NCBI RefSeq assembly: GCF_012927325.1 | Contig: NZ_JABBGI010000002.1 | Location: 62,001-126,000 of the forward strand | From: Chryseobacterium antibioticum | GTDB taxonomy: Bacteria; Bacteroidota; Bacteroidia; Flavobacteriales; Weeksellaceae | Length of the DNA stretch: 64,000 nt | Reading direction: 5' to 3' | Shown here: positions 1 to 7,146 of the stretch, piece after piece | How the letters are laid out: each line of letters begins with the position of its first letter | Numbering within the stretch: the stretch's first letter is position 1 | Notes under the pieces: model-generated | Told to the model about the DNA's origin: nothing | Seen by the model: the letters and a program-made list of their open reading frames with translations, nothing else | Databases searched by the model: none | Position numbers and translations under genes: made by a program

Positions 1-22
1 AAAGTCTGTACCAGACCAGTAA

Positions 23-172
23 TCATTCATTGAAAGATATGAGTTTTCCGAATACGCCTGTAAAGCCAGCCAATATCACGGCCAGAGATGCAATAGCAAA
101 TATGATTTTAAAGATTTGAATTAATATTTTTTTGGTCAGAATCTGAAGCGTTACGATCAGACCGATAAAAAT
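23..172 (-). pseudogene. C-terminal fragment of an unidentified membrane protein
   Basis: On the minus strand an open frame of about 49 codons runs from just after an in-frame TAA near 173 to a TGA at 23-25. It reads as two hydrophobic stretches, ending in AGFTGVFGKLISFNE. There is no ATG, GTG or TTG at its beginning, so it is more likely the tail of a degraded membrane protein than a gene. I do not recognise the family. Confidence 0.3.
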
Positions 173-462
173 TTAACGGCATGAGCATACTTCAAATGAA
201 TTTGAAAATATTAGAATCTTGGAGGAGGCAAACAGCTCGCGTGGTTCATATCTAGAGTATTGAAATCAAAAGTAGCTGATATAGACGTCTTTTTGGGGTA
301 TAATCTCGGAAGTTTATTTTGTCCTATAATTTATATTATGTTAAATTGTGTTTGTTGTCCGTTTTCCTTGATTTAAAATATAACATCTTTTTATAAATAA
401 TCCCAAATTATTAGTATTTCCGATATTTGACTTTTATAAGGAGATATAAAAATCTCCCTATA
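173..462. other. AT-rich intergenic stretch, no gene seen
   Basis: I see no open frame with recognisable content, no strong hairpin with a T-tract and no repeat here. It separates two gene remnants and may be decayed coding sequence. Confidence 0.4.
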
Positions 463-967
463 TCACACATCGAGTCCGGTTATGTTCAGTAATATGTGGT
501 ATACATAGTTCTCTGTTTCTTTTTGATAAATACCAAAATCAGGCAGGTCTTTTTGTATGGCATCCATTGGAATCGTGAAGACGCTCAGTTTCCTGCATAG
601 CTTCTTGCAGGGAAATTTTATTCTGATGCATCAATACCAGAATGTGGTTACACACTTCAAACTGGCCGTCAGCCATCTCTTTTTCCAATGTATACCAATC
701 ATTCTGAATAGACATGATTCTGCATAATAGTGTTCTCAGGCACATGATGACAGGATGTTCAATAATAATTTTCGGTAGCATAAAGTTGGTCCCGGCCTCA
801 ATTATATCTCCATATACATACATTGCAATAGTGTATTCTCTCAGAAATTGCAGCCGCAATAAACTTGGATAGCGCCCTTCGAGACGATAAGGAGCTTCTT
901 CCATTATGCCATAAGTTGTATAGCGGAATAAGTTTTTAGCCAGCCGTTCCATCCATTCAGAAGGCAT
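463..967 (-). pseudogene. Class I terpene synthase remnant, 5'-truncated and frameshifted
   Basis: The first 142 codons match the C-terminal half of bacterial class I terpene cyclases. They carry the second metal-binding (NSE) motif, NDWYTLEKE, with N89, T93 and E97 in the order NDxxTxxxE, followed by the family-typical VLMHQNKISLQEA and ERLHD. The N-terminal half with the DDxxD motif is absent, and an in-frame TAA lies a few codons upstream of the first ATG. Near 562-565 the frame shifts by one base. The other frame continues with family-like sequence (DAIQKDLPDFG, then YVYHILLNITGLDV) to a TGA at 463-465, still short of the terminal RY motif. Without the first metal site it cannot be an active cyclase. 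The family is clear from the motifs; the product is unknown. Confidence 0.75.
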
Positions 968-1033
968 ATAAGTAAGGAATTAATGATAAATGAAAAAATA
1001 AAGAGAATATTAATGGAAAAACTTCCAGAGCAT

Positions 1034-1058
1034 AAAAAAACCGCTCTAAAAAGAGCGG
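1034..1058 (-). terminator. Intrinsic terminator of the bacteriocin-like gene
   Basis: A 7-bp stem, CCGCTCT (1041-1047) with AGAGCGG (1052-1058), is followed on the minus strand by a run of seven T. It lies 27 bases after the stop of the bacteriocin-like gene. Confidence 0.8.
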
Positions 1059-1084
1059 TATACTTTTTCAATGCTTGCCGGTTC

Positions 1085-1357
1085 TTAGCAAGTAGATCCA
1101 CATGAAAGTACAGTAACGTGCACTACACCATTGATAACACATTGTACCTGGCATAATGTAGTCCCTACAAGAGTTCCTACACCGTTTACAGCAGTTCCTA
1201 CTGTAGAACCTACACCACCTACAACACCGCCAACGATAGTACCTACACCGCCAACTACTCCACCAAGACCTCCGATAACACCTCCGATGTTGTCAAATAG
1301 ACCATTACCTGAAATCGTTTTCAATTCGTTTCTGTTTAATTTTTTAAAATTTTTCAT
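1085..1357 (-). CDS. Bacteriocin-like peptide with double-glycine-type leader and Gly-rich core
   Basis: This is a 90-residue peptide. Residues 1-19 (MKNFKKLNRNELKTISGNG) resemble the ComC/bacteriocin leader common in Chryseobacterium: a KKLxRxELKxIxG pattern ending here in GNG rather than GG. The core is dominated by repeated GGVxG/GTxVG units (residues about 23-67), which suit a membrane-active helix. It ends in a cysteine-containing tail with four Cys (LCQVQC, then SCGSTC), which could form disulfides. It has its own terminator downstream and is not in an operon. No C39-peptidase ABC exporter or immunity gene is recognisable nearby, so export would depend on a locus elsewhere. The leader similarity is seen in the sequence; antibacterial activity is inference. 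Confidence 0.7.
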   Translation of the reverse strand: MKNFKKLNRNELKTISGNGLFDNIGGVIGGLGGVVGGVGTIVGGVVGGVGSTVGTAVNGVGTLVGTTLCQVQCVINGVVHVTVLSCGSTC

Positions 1358-1691
1358 GATATAAAATTTGTATGATTATTACATCACTAAGATAAGAATA
1401 ATTACAATACTGCGATATTTTTTTTGGAAAAAATAATTAAATGTGTTTATAACTTAATATTTCATTAATATAAATGTTATTTAATAAATATATCATTATT
1501 TGACTTATCTTCTTTATTTTTTTGGAAATGAATAGTTTACATGGTGTTTTGTTAAATCAGATTTAATCTCCTATTTATTTTTGCTTTATGTGAATATTTC
1601 CAAATTTTCCACTTACCTAAAATAATCTCTTTAAAATCTAAGGCTGCGTATAGGAAAAAATATACTTTGATAAGCCTGTTTTTACAAGTAC
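1358..1691. other. AT-rich intergenic region
   Basis: This is 334 bases of very AT-rich DNA between the start of the bacteriocin-like gene and the end of the arsenic operon. It must hold the peptide promoter, but I find no clear TAnnTTTG box on the minus strand and no open frame with recognisable content. Confidence 0.4.
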
Positions 1692-2723
1692 CTAGCTATA
1701 GTATCTTTTCTTTAACCATAAGCTGATCCGTACAAGTACTATTAAAACAGGAACTTCTACCAAAGGCCCTATTACCCCTACAAATGCCTGTGGAGAATGA
1801 ATTCCAAATACCGCTATGGCTACAGCAATAGCCAGTTCAAAATTATTTCCTGTGGCCGTAAAAGCGATAGACGCATTTTTATCATAAGGCACATCAAATG
1901 ATTTATTGATAAAGAAGCTTACAAAAAACATCAGTATAAAATAGACAGTGAGCGGTAAGGCTACTTTTAAAACATCTAAAGGCAGTTCTAGGATTTTATC
2001 CCCTTTGAGACTGAACATTAAAACAATCGTAAATAATAAGGCATATAAAGTCAGCGGAGATATGACAGGAATAAACTTCCTGTTGTACCATTCCACGCCT
2101 TTCATTCTGGTTAGAAAGTAACGGCTTAGGAATCCGGCTAAAAAAGGAATTCCAAGATAAATCAGAACGCTTTCCGTAACATCCCTCATGGATATGCTTA
2201 CATTAAAATTAGCCAGGCCTAGTTTTTCAGGTAAAATATTGATAAAAAGCCAAACCATAAAGCTGTAACTGAAGACCTGAAATATACTGTTCAAAGCAAC
2301 CAGTAATGCTCCATACTCACGATTGCCTTTTGCCAGATCGTTCCAGACAAGAACCATCGCAATGCATCTGGCTAAACCGATAAGAATCAGACCTATCATA
2401 TAATCAGGTTCGTTTCTAAGAAAAAGAATAGCCAGCAGGAACATTAAGACTGGACCTATCACCCAGTTCAGTAACAAAGATACTCCTATGACTTTTTGAT
2501 CTCCCAGCGCTTTTGGTAACAGTGAATAATCAACCTTTGCCAATGGTGGATACATCATAATGATTAATCCAATGGCTAGAGGAATGTTGGTTGTTCCTAT
2601 AGATAAGGAGTTGGTCGTATGGGAAAGATTCGGAAAGAAATACCCTAGGGCAATTCCTGAAAACATCGCCAGGAATATCCAAAGCGTAAGAAATCGGTCA
2701 AGAAACTTTAATTTGGGTTGCAT
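1692..2723 (-). CDS. acr3: ACR3-family arsenite efflux permease
   Basis: This 343-residue polytopic inner-membrane protein, with about ten hydrophobic segments, is the usual length for ACR3 carriers that expel As(III) (and Sb(III) in some members). The diagnostic motif GLARCIAMVLVWNDLAKGN is present near residues 117-135, including the conserved membrane cysteine needed for arsenite transport, together with the late motif FTATGNNFELAIAVAIAVFG. It is the last gene of a four-gene operon and starts 15 bp after arsC, so arsenate reduced by ArsC can be exported. It is expected to be derepressed by arsenite through the ArsR encoded at the head of the operon. Confidence 0.95.
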   Translation of the reverse strand: MQPKLKFLDRFLTLWIFLAMFSGIALGYFFPNLSHTTNSLSIGTTNIPLAIGLIIMMYPPLAKVDYSLLPKALGDQKVIGVSLLLNWVIGPVLMFLLAILFLRNEPDYMIGLILIGLARCIAMVLVWNDLAKGNREYGALLVALNSIFQVFSYSFMVWLFINILPEKLGLANFNVSISMRDVTESVLIYLGIPFLAGFLSRYFLTRMKGVEWYNRKFIPVISPLTLYALLFTIVLMFSLKGDKILELPLDVLKVALPLTVYFILMFFVSFFINKSFDVPYDKNASIAFTATGNNFELAIAVAIAVFGIHSPQAFVGVIGPLVEVPVLIVLVRISLWLKKRYYS

Positions 2724-2738
2724 ACTTTTGTTTTTAAT

Positions 2739-3359
2739 CTATTGCTGTTGTTTTATCTGTGAAAAAACATAGAACATTTCAGCGCCTATTTCTAAACTCT
2801 TTTCATGGTAAACTCTTGTTTGCTCACTCGTACCGTCTGATATTTTAGGATCTTCAAAGGTGATAGGAATGCGTTTTTCTGCTCCTGCAATAAAAGGACA
2901 TCCTCCATCCGCCTGTGAACAGGTCATCACTGCTGCGAAACCGGAATTTGGATTAAACGGACTGTCGTATTTTTTGGAAAAGCCTATAATCGGATGTCTG
3001 TTTTCATCATATTTAATGGCATATACCGGGTTTTCGGTATCGGAAATTGTAAAGACCTGACAACCTTGTTCTTGTAATGTTTCTGCTATTTTGGGGAACA
3101 TAGCCGTTTCTTCCGTCCCCCCGGAATAGCAGATTACCTTTGGAATGTTAAAATGAACACTGGCAATCTGCGCCCAGACTTGTGCCAAATGGCTTCTCCG
3201 CGAATTGTGGGTACAGATAAAATTGATAGCTGCCATACTTTCATCTTCTACTTTTTTTTGAATAAAATCAATCAATGATTTTAATACGCCCTTTCTCTCT
3301 TCACTGATCTCCTGATTTTTAAACAGTTCTATGGTTTTTAGAAGTTTAGAATACATCAT
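2739..3359 (-). CDS. arsC: Arsenate reductase ArsC, low-molecular-weight phosphatase type
   Basis: This cytoplasmic enzyme is predicted to reduce arsenate to arsenite. The catalytic P-loop CTHNSRR (C49-X5-R55) of the low-molecular-weight tyrosine phosphatase/ArsC fold is clear in FICTHNSRRSHLAQ. Later parts include FSKKYDSPFNPNSGFAAVMTCSQADGGCPF, with two cysteines that could serve as relay thiols. At 206 residues it is longer than the ~130-residue thioredoxin-linked enzymes because of about 45 extra N-terminal residues, a layout common in Bacteroidota. It sits between DUF6428 and acr3 with short gaps. A general protein-tyrosine phosphatase is the alternative call, made unlikely by the operon. 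Confidence 0.88.
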   Translation of the reverse strand: MMYSKLLKTIELFKNQEISEERKGVLKSLIDFIQKKVEDESMAAINFICTHNSRRSHLAQVWAQIASVHFNIPKVICYSGGTEETAMFPKIAETLQEQGCQVFTISDTENPVYAIKYDENRHPIIGFSKKYDSPFNPNSGFAAVMTCSQADGGCPFIAGAEKRIPITFEDPKISDGTSEQTRVYHEKSLEIGAEMFYVFSQIKQQQ

Positions 3360-3385
3360 TGATTTAATTTGAAGTTAGATGAATG

Positions 3386-3859
3386 TTAGCAGCATCCTGA
3401 GTTGGGAGTGCAGCAGGAAGCAGGATTAGAAGAAATCTCTGATAGCTTTACTTTTTGTTTTTCCACAGGAATACCACAAGCTTCCTGAGCCAAACAAGCT
3501 GTTGTTTTATTTTTCAGGACAAACGTTTTTCCGTTAAATTCCAGATCATATTTTCCAATTGTTGTGTCCTGGTACTCCACTTCAATTTCGTCATCTTCAA
3601 TCCCCAACTTTTCTTCTGACAGTTTTATAATGTTAAGAAGCTTTGCAGGTTTTAGCCTGTGTTCAAAATCATTAGCATTCCATAGCTGAAAATTGACCAC
3701 TTTTTCATTTCGGATAACTCCTCCGCAGTCGATAAAATGCTTCGTTATACTCCCCACTTCTGTAACGTGGAAATGTTCCGGAACAAAAGTTCCATTTTCT
3801 AATTGAAATTCAACATTTTGTAATGTTGGTAAAATTTCTTTGATCTCGGATAATTTCAT
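3386..3859 (-). CDS. DUF6428-like protein of the arsenic operon
   Basis: This is a 157-residue soluble protein with no signal peptide or membrane segment. It has a conserved-looking N-terminal part (LPTLQNVEFQLENGTFVPEHFHVTEVG) and a cysteine-rich tail (ACLAQEACGIP, then CCTPNSGCC). It resembles the DUF6428 proteins that sit in Bacteroidota arsenic operons; no reaction is established for them that I know. The Cys clusters suggest binding of arsenite or another thiophilic metalloid, for example as a chaperone handing As(III) to ACR3, but this is inference. A copy of the operon operator lies 24 bases upstream of its start codon. Confidence 0.7.
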   Translation of the reverse strand: MKLSEIKEILPTLQNVEFQLENGTFVPEHFHVTEVGSITKHFIDCGGVIRNEKVVNFQLWNANDFEHRLKPAKLLNIIKLSEEKLGIEDDEIEVEYQDTTIGKYDLEFNGKTFVLKNKTTACLAQEACGIPVEKQKVKLSEISSNPASCCTPNSGCC

Positions 3860-3882
3860 TATTTATTTTTTTTTATTGGTTA

Positions 3883-3898
3883 ATTGCAATATTACGAT
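3883..3898. promoter_or_regulatory. Second putative ArsR operator
   Basis: ATTGCAATATTACGAT is an imperfect palindrome sharing the 13-mer GCAATATTACGAT with the site upstream of arsR. It lies in the short gap between arsR and the DUF6428 gene, so it may be an internal operator or promoter element. Confidence 0.65.
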
Positions 3899-3918
3899 GT
3901 ATCAGAGTAAAAAAATGC

Positions 3919-4245
3919 TTAACAACATTTCTGATCTTTAACGGAGAGTACAATGTTTGAAAAATAGTCCTTCAAAATTCCAAATGCCTCCTTATCAATA
4001 CAATAGCAGATCGCAGTTCCTTCGATGTTGCCTTTGATCAAACCTGCATTCTTCAGTTCTTTCAAATGTTGAGATACGGTAGCTTGAGCCAAGGGAAGTT
4101 CATTCACAATATCCCCGCAGATACAGGTATCTACTTTAAGTAAATACTCGATAATGGCAACTCTTGCAGGATGCCCCAGTGCTTTGCATATAATGGCAAT
4201 CTGGTTTTGGTGATCTGTAAAATGATCCGTTTTGGTTGCTCCCAT
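3919..4245 (-). CDS. arsR: ArsR-family arsenite-responsive repressor
   Basis: A winged-helix repressor of 108 residues that heads the arsenic operon. The HTH core reads LGHPARVAIIEYLLK, then ELPLAQATVSQHLKELKNAGLI, and CIDKEAFGIL follows the wing. The CxC pair in VDTCICGDIV lies in the helix where ArsR proteins bind As(III), and the protein ends in CC. I start it at the ATG at 4245: a longer reading from a TTG at 4266 would begin inside the palindromic operator at 4260-4275. Binding of arsenite should release it from that operator and induce the operon. Confidence 0.92.
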   Translation of the reverse strand: MGATKTDHFTDHQNQIAIICKALGHPARVAIIEYLLKVDTCICGDIVNELPLAQATVSQHLKELKNAGLIKGNIEGTAICYCIDKEAFGILKDYFSNIVLSVKDQKCC

Positions 4246-4259
4246 GATAAAATTATTAT

Positions 4260-4275
4260 ATCGCAATATTACGAT
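4260..4275. promoter_or_regulatory. Putative ArsR operator upstream of arsR
   Basis: ATCGCAATATTACGAT reads almost identically on both strands (differences only at the fifth and twelfth bases). It lies 15 bases upstream of the arsR ATG, where an autoregulatory ArsR site is expected. Confidence 0.72.
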
Positions 4276-4508
4276 TAAATTTTATAATACAAATAATTTT
4301 AGACTTTTTAATTGATTTTCATCCCAAAAAATCAGCGGGATATGTCCCTGTCCATACTTTTAATCAGTTTCTCCAAATAAACTTTCCAATTTGGCAGAGA
4401 CAGAAGTACAGAATGGCTGGGCTTCATCTGGGCCATCTAATTTAATAAAACTGGGTCATTAAAGTGGCTCAGATTCTTTATAGTTTTGTGCTCAGAAAAA
4501 CAAGATTT

Positions 4509-4955
4509 ATGGAAGATTCATTTAAGATTCCACAGTTACTTTTAAGATATGCACTAGGAATTACGTTTTTAACTCCTGTCGCAGACAGACTTGGAATACT
4601 GGGAGCCCCGGGAACCGGAAACATCGAATGGGGAAACTGGAGCAACTTTATTGATTATACCACCACACTGATGCCGGTTTTTGAAAGATCCATAGTCAAT
4701 GTAATGGGAAGTATCGCTACAATAGGCGAATTACTTGTAGGTATTTGCCTGATCATAGGCTTTAAAACCAAATATGCTGCTATAGGTGCCTCACTCATTA
4801 CGCTGACCTTCATTGTATTTATGACGCTTTCGGTAGGAATTCAAAAGCCAGTTAACTACGGTGTGTTTACGGCTTCAGCAGCCGGTTTTCTGCTCTCCTT
4901 CATCCCTAATTATAAATGGAGTATTGATAATCTTTTGAACAATAAAACAAAGTAA
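4509..4955 (+). CDS. DoxX-family small membrane protein
   Basis: A 148-residue protein with four predicted membrane segments: LLLRYALGITFLTPVADRLG, the stretch around MGSIATIGELLVGICLIIGF, KYAAIGASLITLTFIVFMTL, and ASAAGFLLSFIP. The GELLVGICLIIGFKTKYAA signature is typical of DoxX/DoxD-like proteins, which act in quinone-linked thiol oxidation or membrane redox processes in characterised cases. An open frame extends to a GTG at 4464, but the ATG at 4509 precedes the family-like start. The AhpD-like gene follows 66 bp downstream, a pairing that suggests a peroxide or thiol stress role (inference). Confidence 0.8.
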   Translation: MEDSFKIPQLLLRYALGITFLTPVADRLGILGAPGTGNIEWGNWSNFIDYTTTLMPVFERSIVNVMGSIATIGELLVGICLIIGFKTKYAAIGASLITLTFIVFMTLSVGIQKPVNYGVFTASAAGFLLSFIPNYKWSIDNLLNNKTK

Positions 4956-5021
4956 AAACACTTTCCTTACTGTATAAGAAAGTCAGAATTAAATTAAAAA
5001 ATAAAATAAACAGATCATAAA

Positions 5022-5465
5022 ATGGCAACAAGAATTAAAATGGATCAGATAGAATCCAATGGTTACAAAGCAATCCTCGGACTTGAAAAATTTATCGAAA
5101 GCACCCCTCTTACAGGGACCCATAAAGACCTGATTAAAATCAGAGCATCTCAGATCAACGGATGTGCGTTCTGCATTGATATGCACACCAAAGAAGCTCG
5201 CAAGGCTGGTGAAACGGAACAGCGTATCTATGCACTTAATGCATGGCGCGATACTCCTTTTTTCACAAAAGAAGAACGTGCTATCCTTGCCCTTACGGAG
5301 GAAGTTACACTGATTAGCAATCATGTGAAAGACGAAACTTACACCGCTGCAGAAAATATATTGGGAGAAACCTATTTGGCGCAGGTTATCCTCGCTATAA
5401 TCACCATCAATGCCTGGAACAGAATAGGTATTACCACTTTGCTGGTGCCTGCACAGTATCAGTAA
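5022..5465 (+). CDS. Carboxymuconolactone decarboxylase/AhpD-like protein
   Basis: A 147-residue all-helical cytoplasmic protein. The redox motif CAFCIDMH (about residues 47-54: CxxC plus a following His) is the AhpD-type active site used by alkylhydroperoxidases, and the preceding KDLIKIRASQING is family typical. The C-terminal half, AQVILAIITINAWNRIGI, matches the shorter CMD family. It probably reduces peroxides or acts as a thiol carrier. It is probably co-transcribed with the upstream DoxX gene and ends just before a strong terminator. Confidence 0.85.
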   Translation: MATRIKMDQIESNGYKAILGLEKFIESTPLTGTHKDLIKIRASQINGCAFCIDMHTKEARKAGETEQRIYALNAWRDTPFFTKEERAILALTEEVTLISNHVKDETYTAAENILGETYLAQVILAIITINAWNRIGITTLLVPAQYQ

Positions 5466-5494
5466 GCAGTAAAAATTAATAATTTACCATAACG

Positions 5495-5522
5495 ACTGTC
5501 CTGATAGCAGGACAGTTTTTTC
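5495..5522 (+). terminator. Intrinsic terminator after the AhpD-like gene
   Basis: A perfect 9-bp stem, ACTGTCCTG (5495-5503) with CAGGACAGT (5508-5516), is followed by a run of T. Confidence 0.88.
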
Positions 5523-5523
5523 A

Positions 5524-5553
5524 TTTGTATCTTTTGATTACTATTTAATTTTG
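5524..5553 (+). promoter_or_regulatory. Bacteroidota-type promoter of the first MocR gene
   Basis: TTTG (5524-5527) and TAATTTTG (5546-5553) fit the -33 TTTG and -7 TAnnTTTG boxes with an 18-base spacer, about 50 bases upstream of the MocR start codon. Confidence 0.6.
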
Positions 5554-5601
5554 TTATAGATTTAATGAAACTCTTGTTACATCAAAAAATAAGCAACCCG
5601 A

Positions 5602-7065
5602 ATGTTACCTTACAAATCACTAATACAACTCAAGAGAGATTCAAGTGTTGCGCTGTATATTCAGTTATGCAACAGTTTTATAAATCTTATCACCAATGGT
5701 AGCCTTCAATCGTCAGATGTTTTACCCAGTACCCGCCTACTCTCGGAATTGACAGGGCTCAACAGGAATACGATAAAACTCGCCTATGAAGAGCTTATCA
5801 GTCAGGGCTGGGCTGAGTCTGTAGAAAGGAAAGGTATTTTTGTGCTTTCAAAACTTCCTGTCCTTCCAGAAAAGAAAAAAACAAATTCTGACGCATCAGT
5901 AGATTCCTCAGCTGAAGCATTTTCATGGATCAATCCTTTTCCGGAAATACAGATCAATGAGAATTACCAAGAGTCTGTTCTCACTATTGATGATGGTTTT
6001 CCGGACGTCCGCTTAACACCGGTAGACCTTCTAATGAGAGAATACCGGAGTATTTCAAAAAAATTCTATGGAAAAAATTTTCTCAAGTACGGATTTCCCA
6101 AAGGCTCTGAAAATCTTCGTTCAGCACTAACTCGTTACCTGTCCAATACCCGTGGGCTTAGTGTAAACCCTGAAAACCTTCTCATTACAAAAGGGAGTCA
6201 GATGGGAATTTATCTGGCAGCACAGCTTTTACTTACAAAATCTGATAATATTGCTGTAGGGGTGTCCAATTATCGTTCTGCGGATGAAATATTCAGGTAT
6301 GTTGGAGCCAATCTGCTCCGCATTCCGGTAGACGGATATGGTATGGACATTGATTTTTTAGAAGTGATGCTAAAGAAAAAGCCCGTTAAAGCAGTTTATA
6401 TCATTCCGCATCACCATTTTCCCACCACAGTTACCATGAGCATGGAACGCAGGCTTAAGCTGCTGAAACTCGCAAAGGAATATCGGTTTGCAATCATTGA
6501 AGATGATTATGACTTTGATTTTCATTACAATGCAAAACCTTATATCCCTCTTGCCAGTATAGACCACAACCGGAATGTGATTTATATAGGATCTATCACC
6601 AAAACATTTGCCCCTGCACTACGTACAGGATTTATGATTGCCCAGCCGGAATTTGTAACGGCAGCAGCATCTTTGCGTCAACTGATAGACAAACAGGGAG
6701 ATTCTCTTCTGGAAGAAGCTTTTTCTTCCTTGTTTGATAACGGAGAAATGGAAAGACACTTTAGAAAATCCCTGAAAATATATAAATCCCGTAGAGATCT
6801 GTTTTGTGAGATTCTGCAAAGTAATTTTAATGATGTGATTGACTTTAAAATTCCCGAAGGCGGAATGGCGGTCTGGTCAGTTTTTGATCAATCAATCAGC
6901 CTTCCGAAACTCTCATGGGATGCAGGAAAAAAGGGACTTAAAATTGCCGACGGATCTTTCTATAATAATGAGATTTTTATCCCGAATGGGCTCAGGCTCG
7001 GCTTCGCATCACTTAATGAAAATGAGATCGAGAAATCATTAGAATTATTAAGGAAAATAATTTAA
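5602..7065 (+). CDS. MocR/PdxR-type transcription regulator (GntR HTH + aminotransferase domain)
   Basis: This 487-residue protein fuses an N-terminal GntR winged helix (about residues 10-80: SVALYIQLCNSFINLI, VLPSTRLLSELTGLNRNTIKLAYEEL) to a fold-type I aminotransferase domain. The PLP site is visible: PHHHFPTT, IIEDDYDFDFHY and the Schiff-base lysine in GSITKTFAPALRTG. Such regulators sense PLP or an amino compound and usually control neighbouring genes. The preceding AhpD/DoxX genes lie in the same direction but behind a terminator. It is paralogous to the MocR protein encoded at 49154-50641. PdxR (control of PLP synthesis) is one possibility, but no pdx genes are adjacent. Confidence 0.88.
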   Translation: MLPYKSLIQLKRDSSVALYIQLCNSFINLITNGSLQSSDVLPSTRLLSELTGLNRNTIKLAYEELISQGWAESVERKGIFVLSKLPVLPEKKKTNSDASVDSSAEAFSWINPFPEIQINENYQESVLTIDDGFPDVRLTPVDLLMREYRSISKKFYGKNFLKYGFPKGSENLRSALTRYLSNTRGLSVNPENLLITKGSQMGIYLAAQLLLTKSDNIAVGVSNYRSADEIFRYVGANLLRIPVDGYGMDIDFLEVMLKKKPVKAVYIIPHHHFPTTVTMSMERRLKLLKLAKEYRFAIIEDDYDFDFHYNAKPYIPLASIDHNRNVIYIGSITKTFAPALRTGFMIAQPEFVTAAASLRQLIDKQGDSLLEEAFSSLFDNGEMERHFRKSLKIYKSRRDLFCEILQSNFNDVIDFKIPEGGMAVWSVFDQSISLPKLSWDAGKKGLKIADGSFYNNEIFIPNGLRLGFASLNENEIEKSLELLRKII

Positions 7066-7115
7066 CTGCTTTTGCAAAAAGCAGATCAATAAAGATCTTA
7101 AGGAAAAATAAAAAG

Positions 7116-7146
7116 AAAGACTGTCCAATTGGAGCAGTCTTTTTTA
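7116..7146. terminator. Bidirectional terminator between mocR and dnaE2
   Basis: AAAGACTG (7116-7123) pairs with CAGTCTTT (7135-7142), with TCC/GGA extending the stem and A/T tracts on both sides. It serves the converging MocR and dnaE2 transcripts and overlaps the end of dnaE2. Confidence 0.8.

Noticed and set aside
904..1101. 65-codon minus-strand frame spanning the terpene remnant start and the terminator
   Set aside because: It runs through the terminator hairpin of the neighbouring gene and has no recognisable content.
1131..1364. Proline/threonine-rich open frame on the plus strand opposite the bacteriocin-like gene
   Set aside because: Its repeats are only the reverse reading of the GGVxG codons; the minus-strand peptide has the leader and the terminator.
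4246..4266. N-terminal extension of arsR from a TTG codon
   Set aside because: The extra codons lie in the palindromic operator, and the ATG at 4245 gives the normal family start.
4345..4455. Short minus-strand frame of about 31 codons between arsR and DoxX (PSFIKLDGPDEAQPF)
   Set aside because: It has no start codon and is too short to assign to any family; it may be a trace of an old gene.
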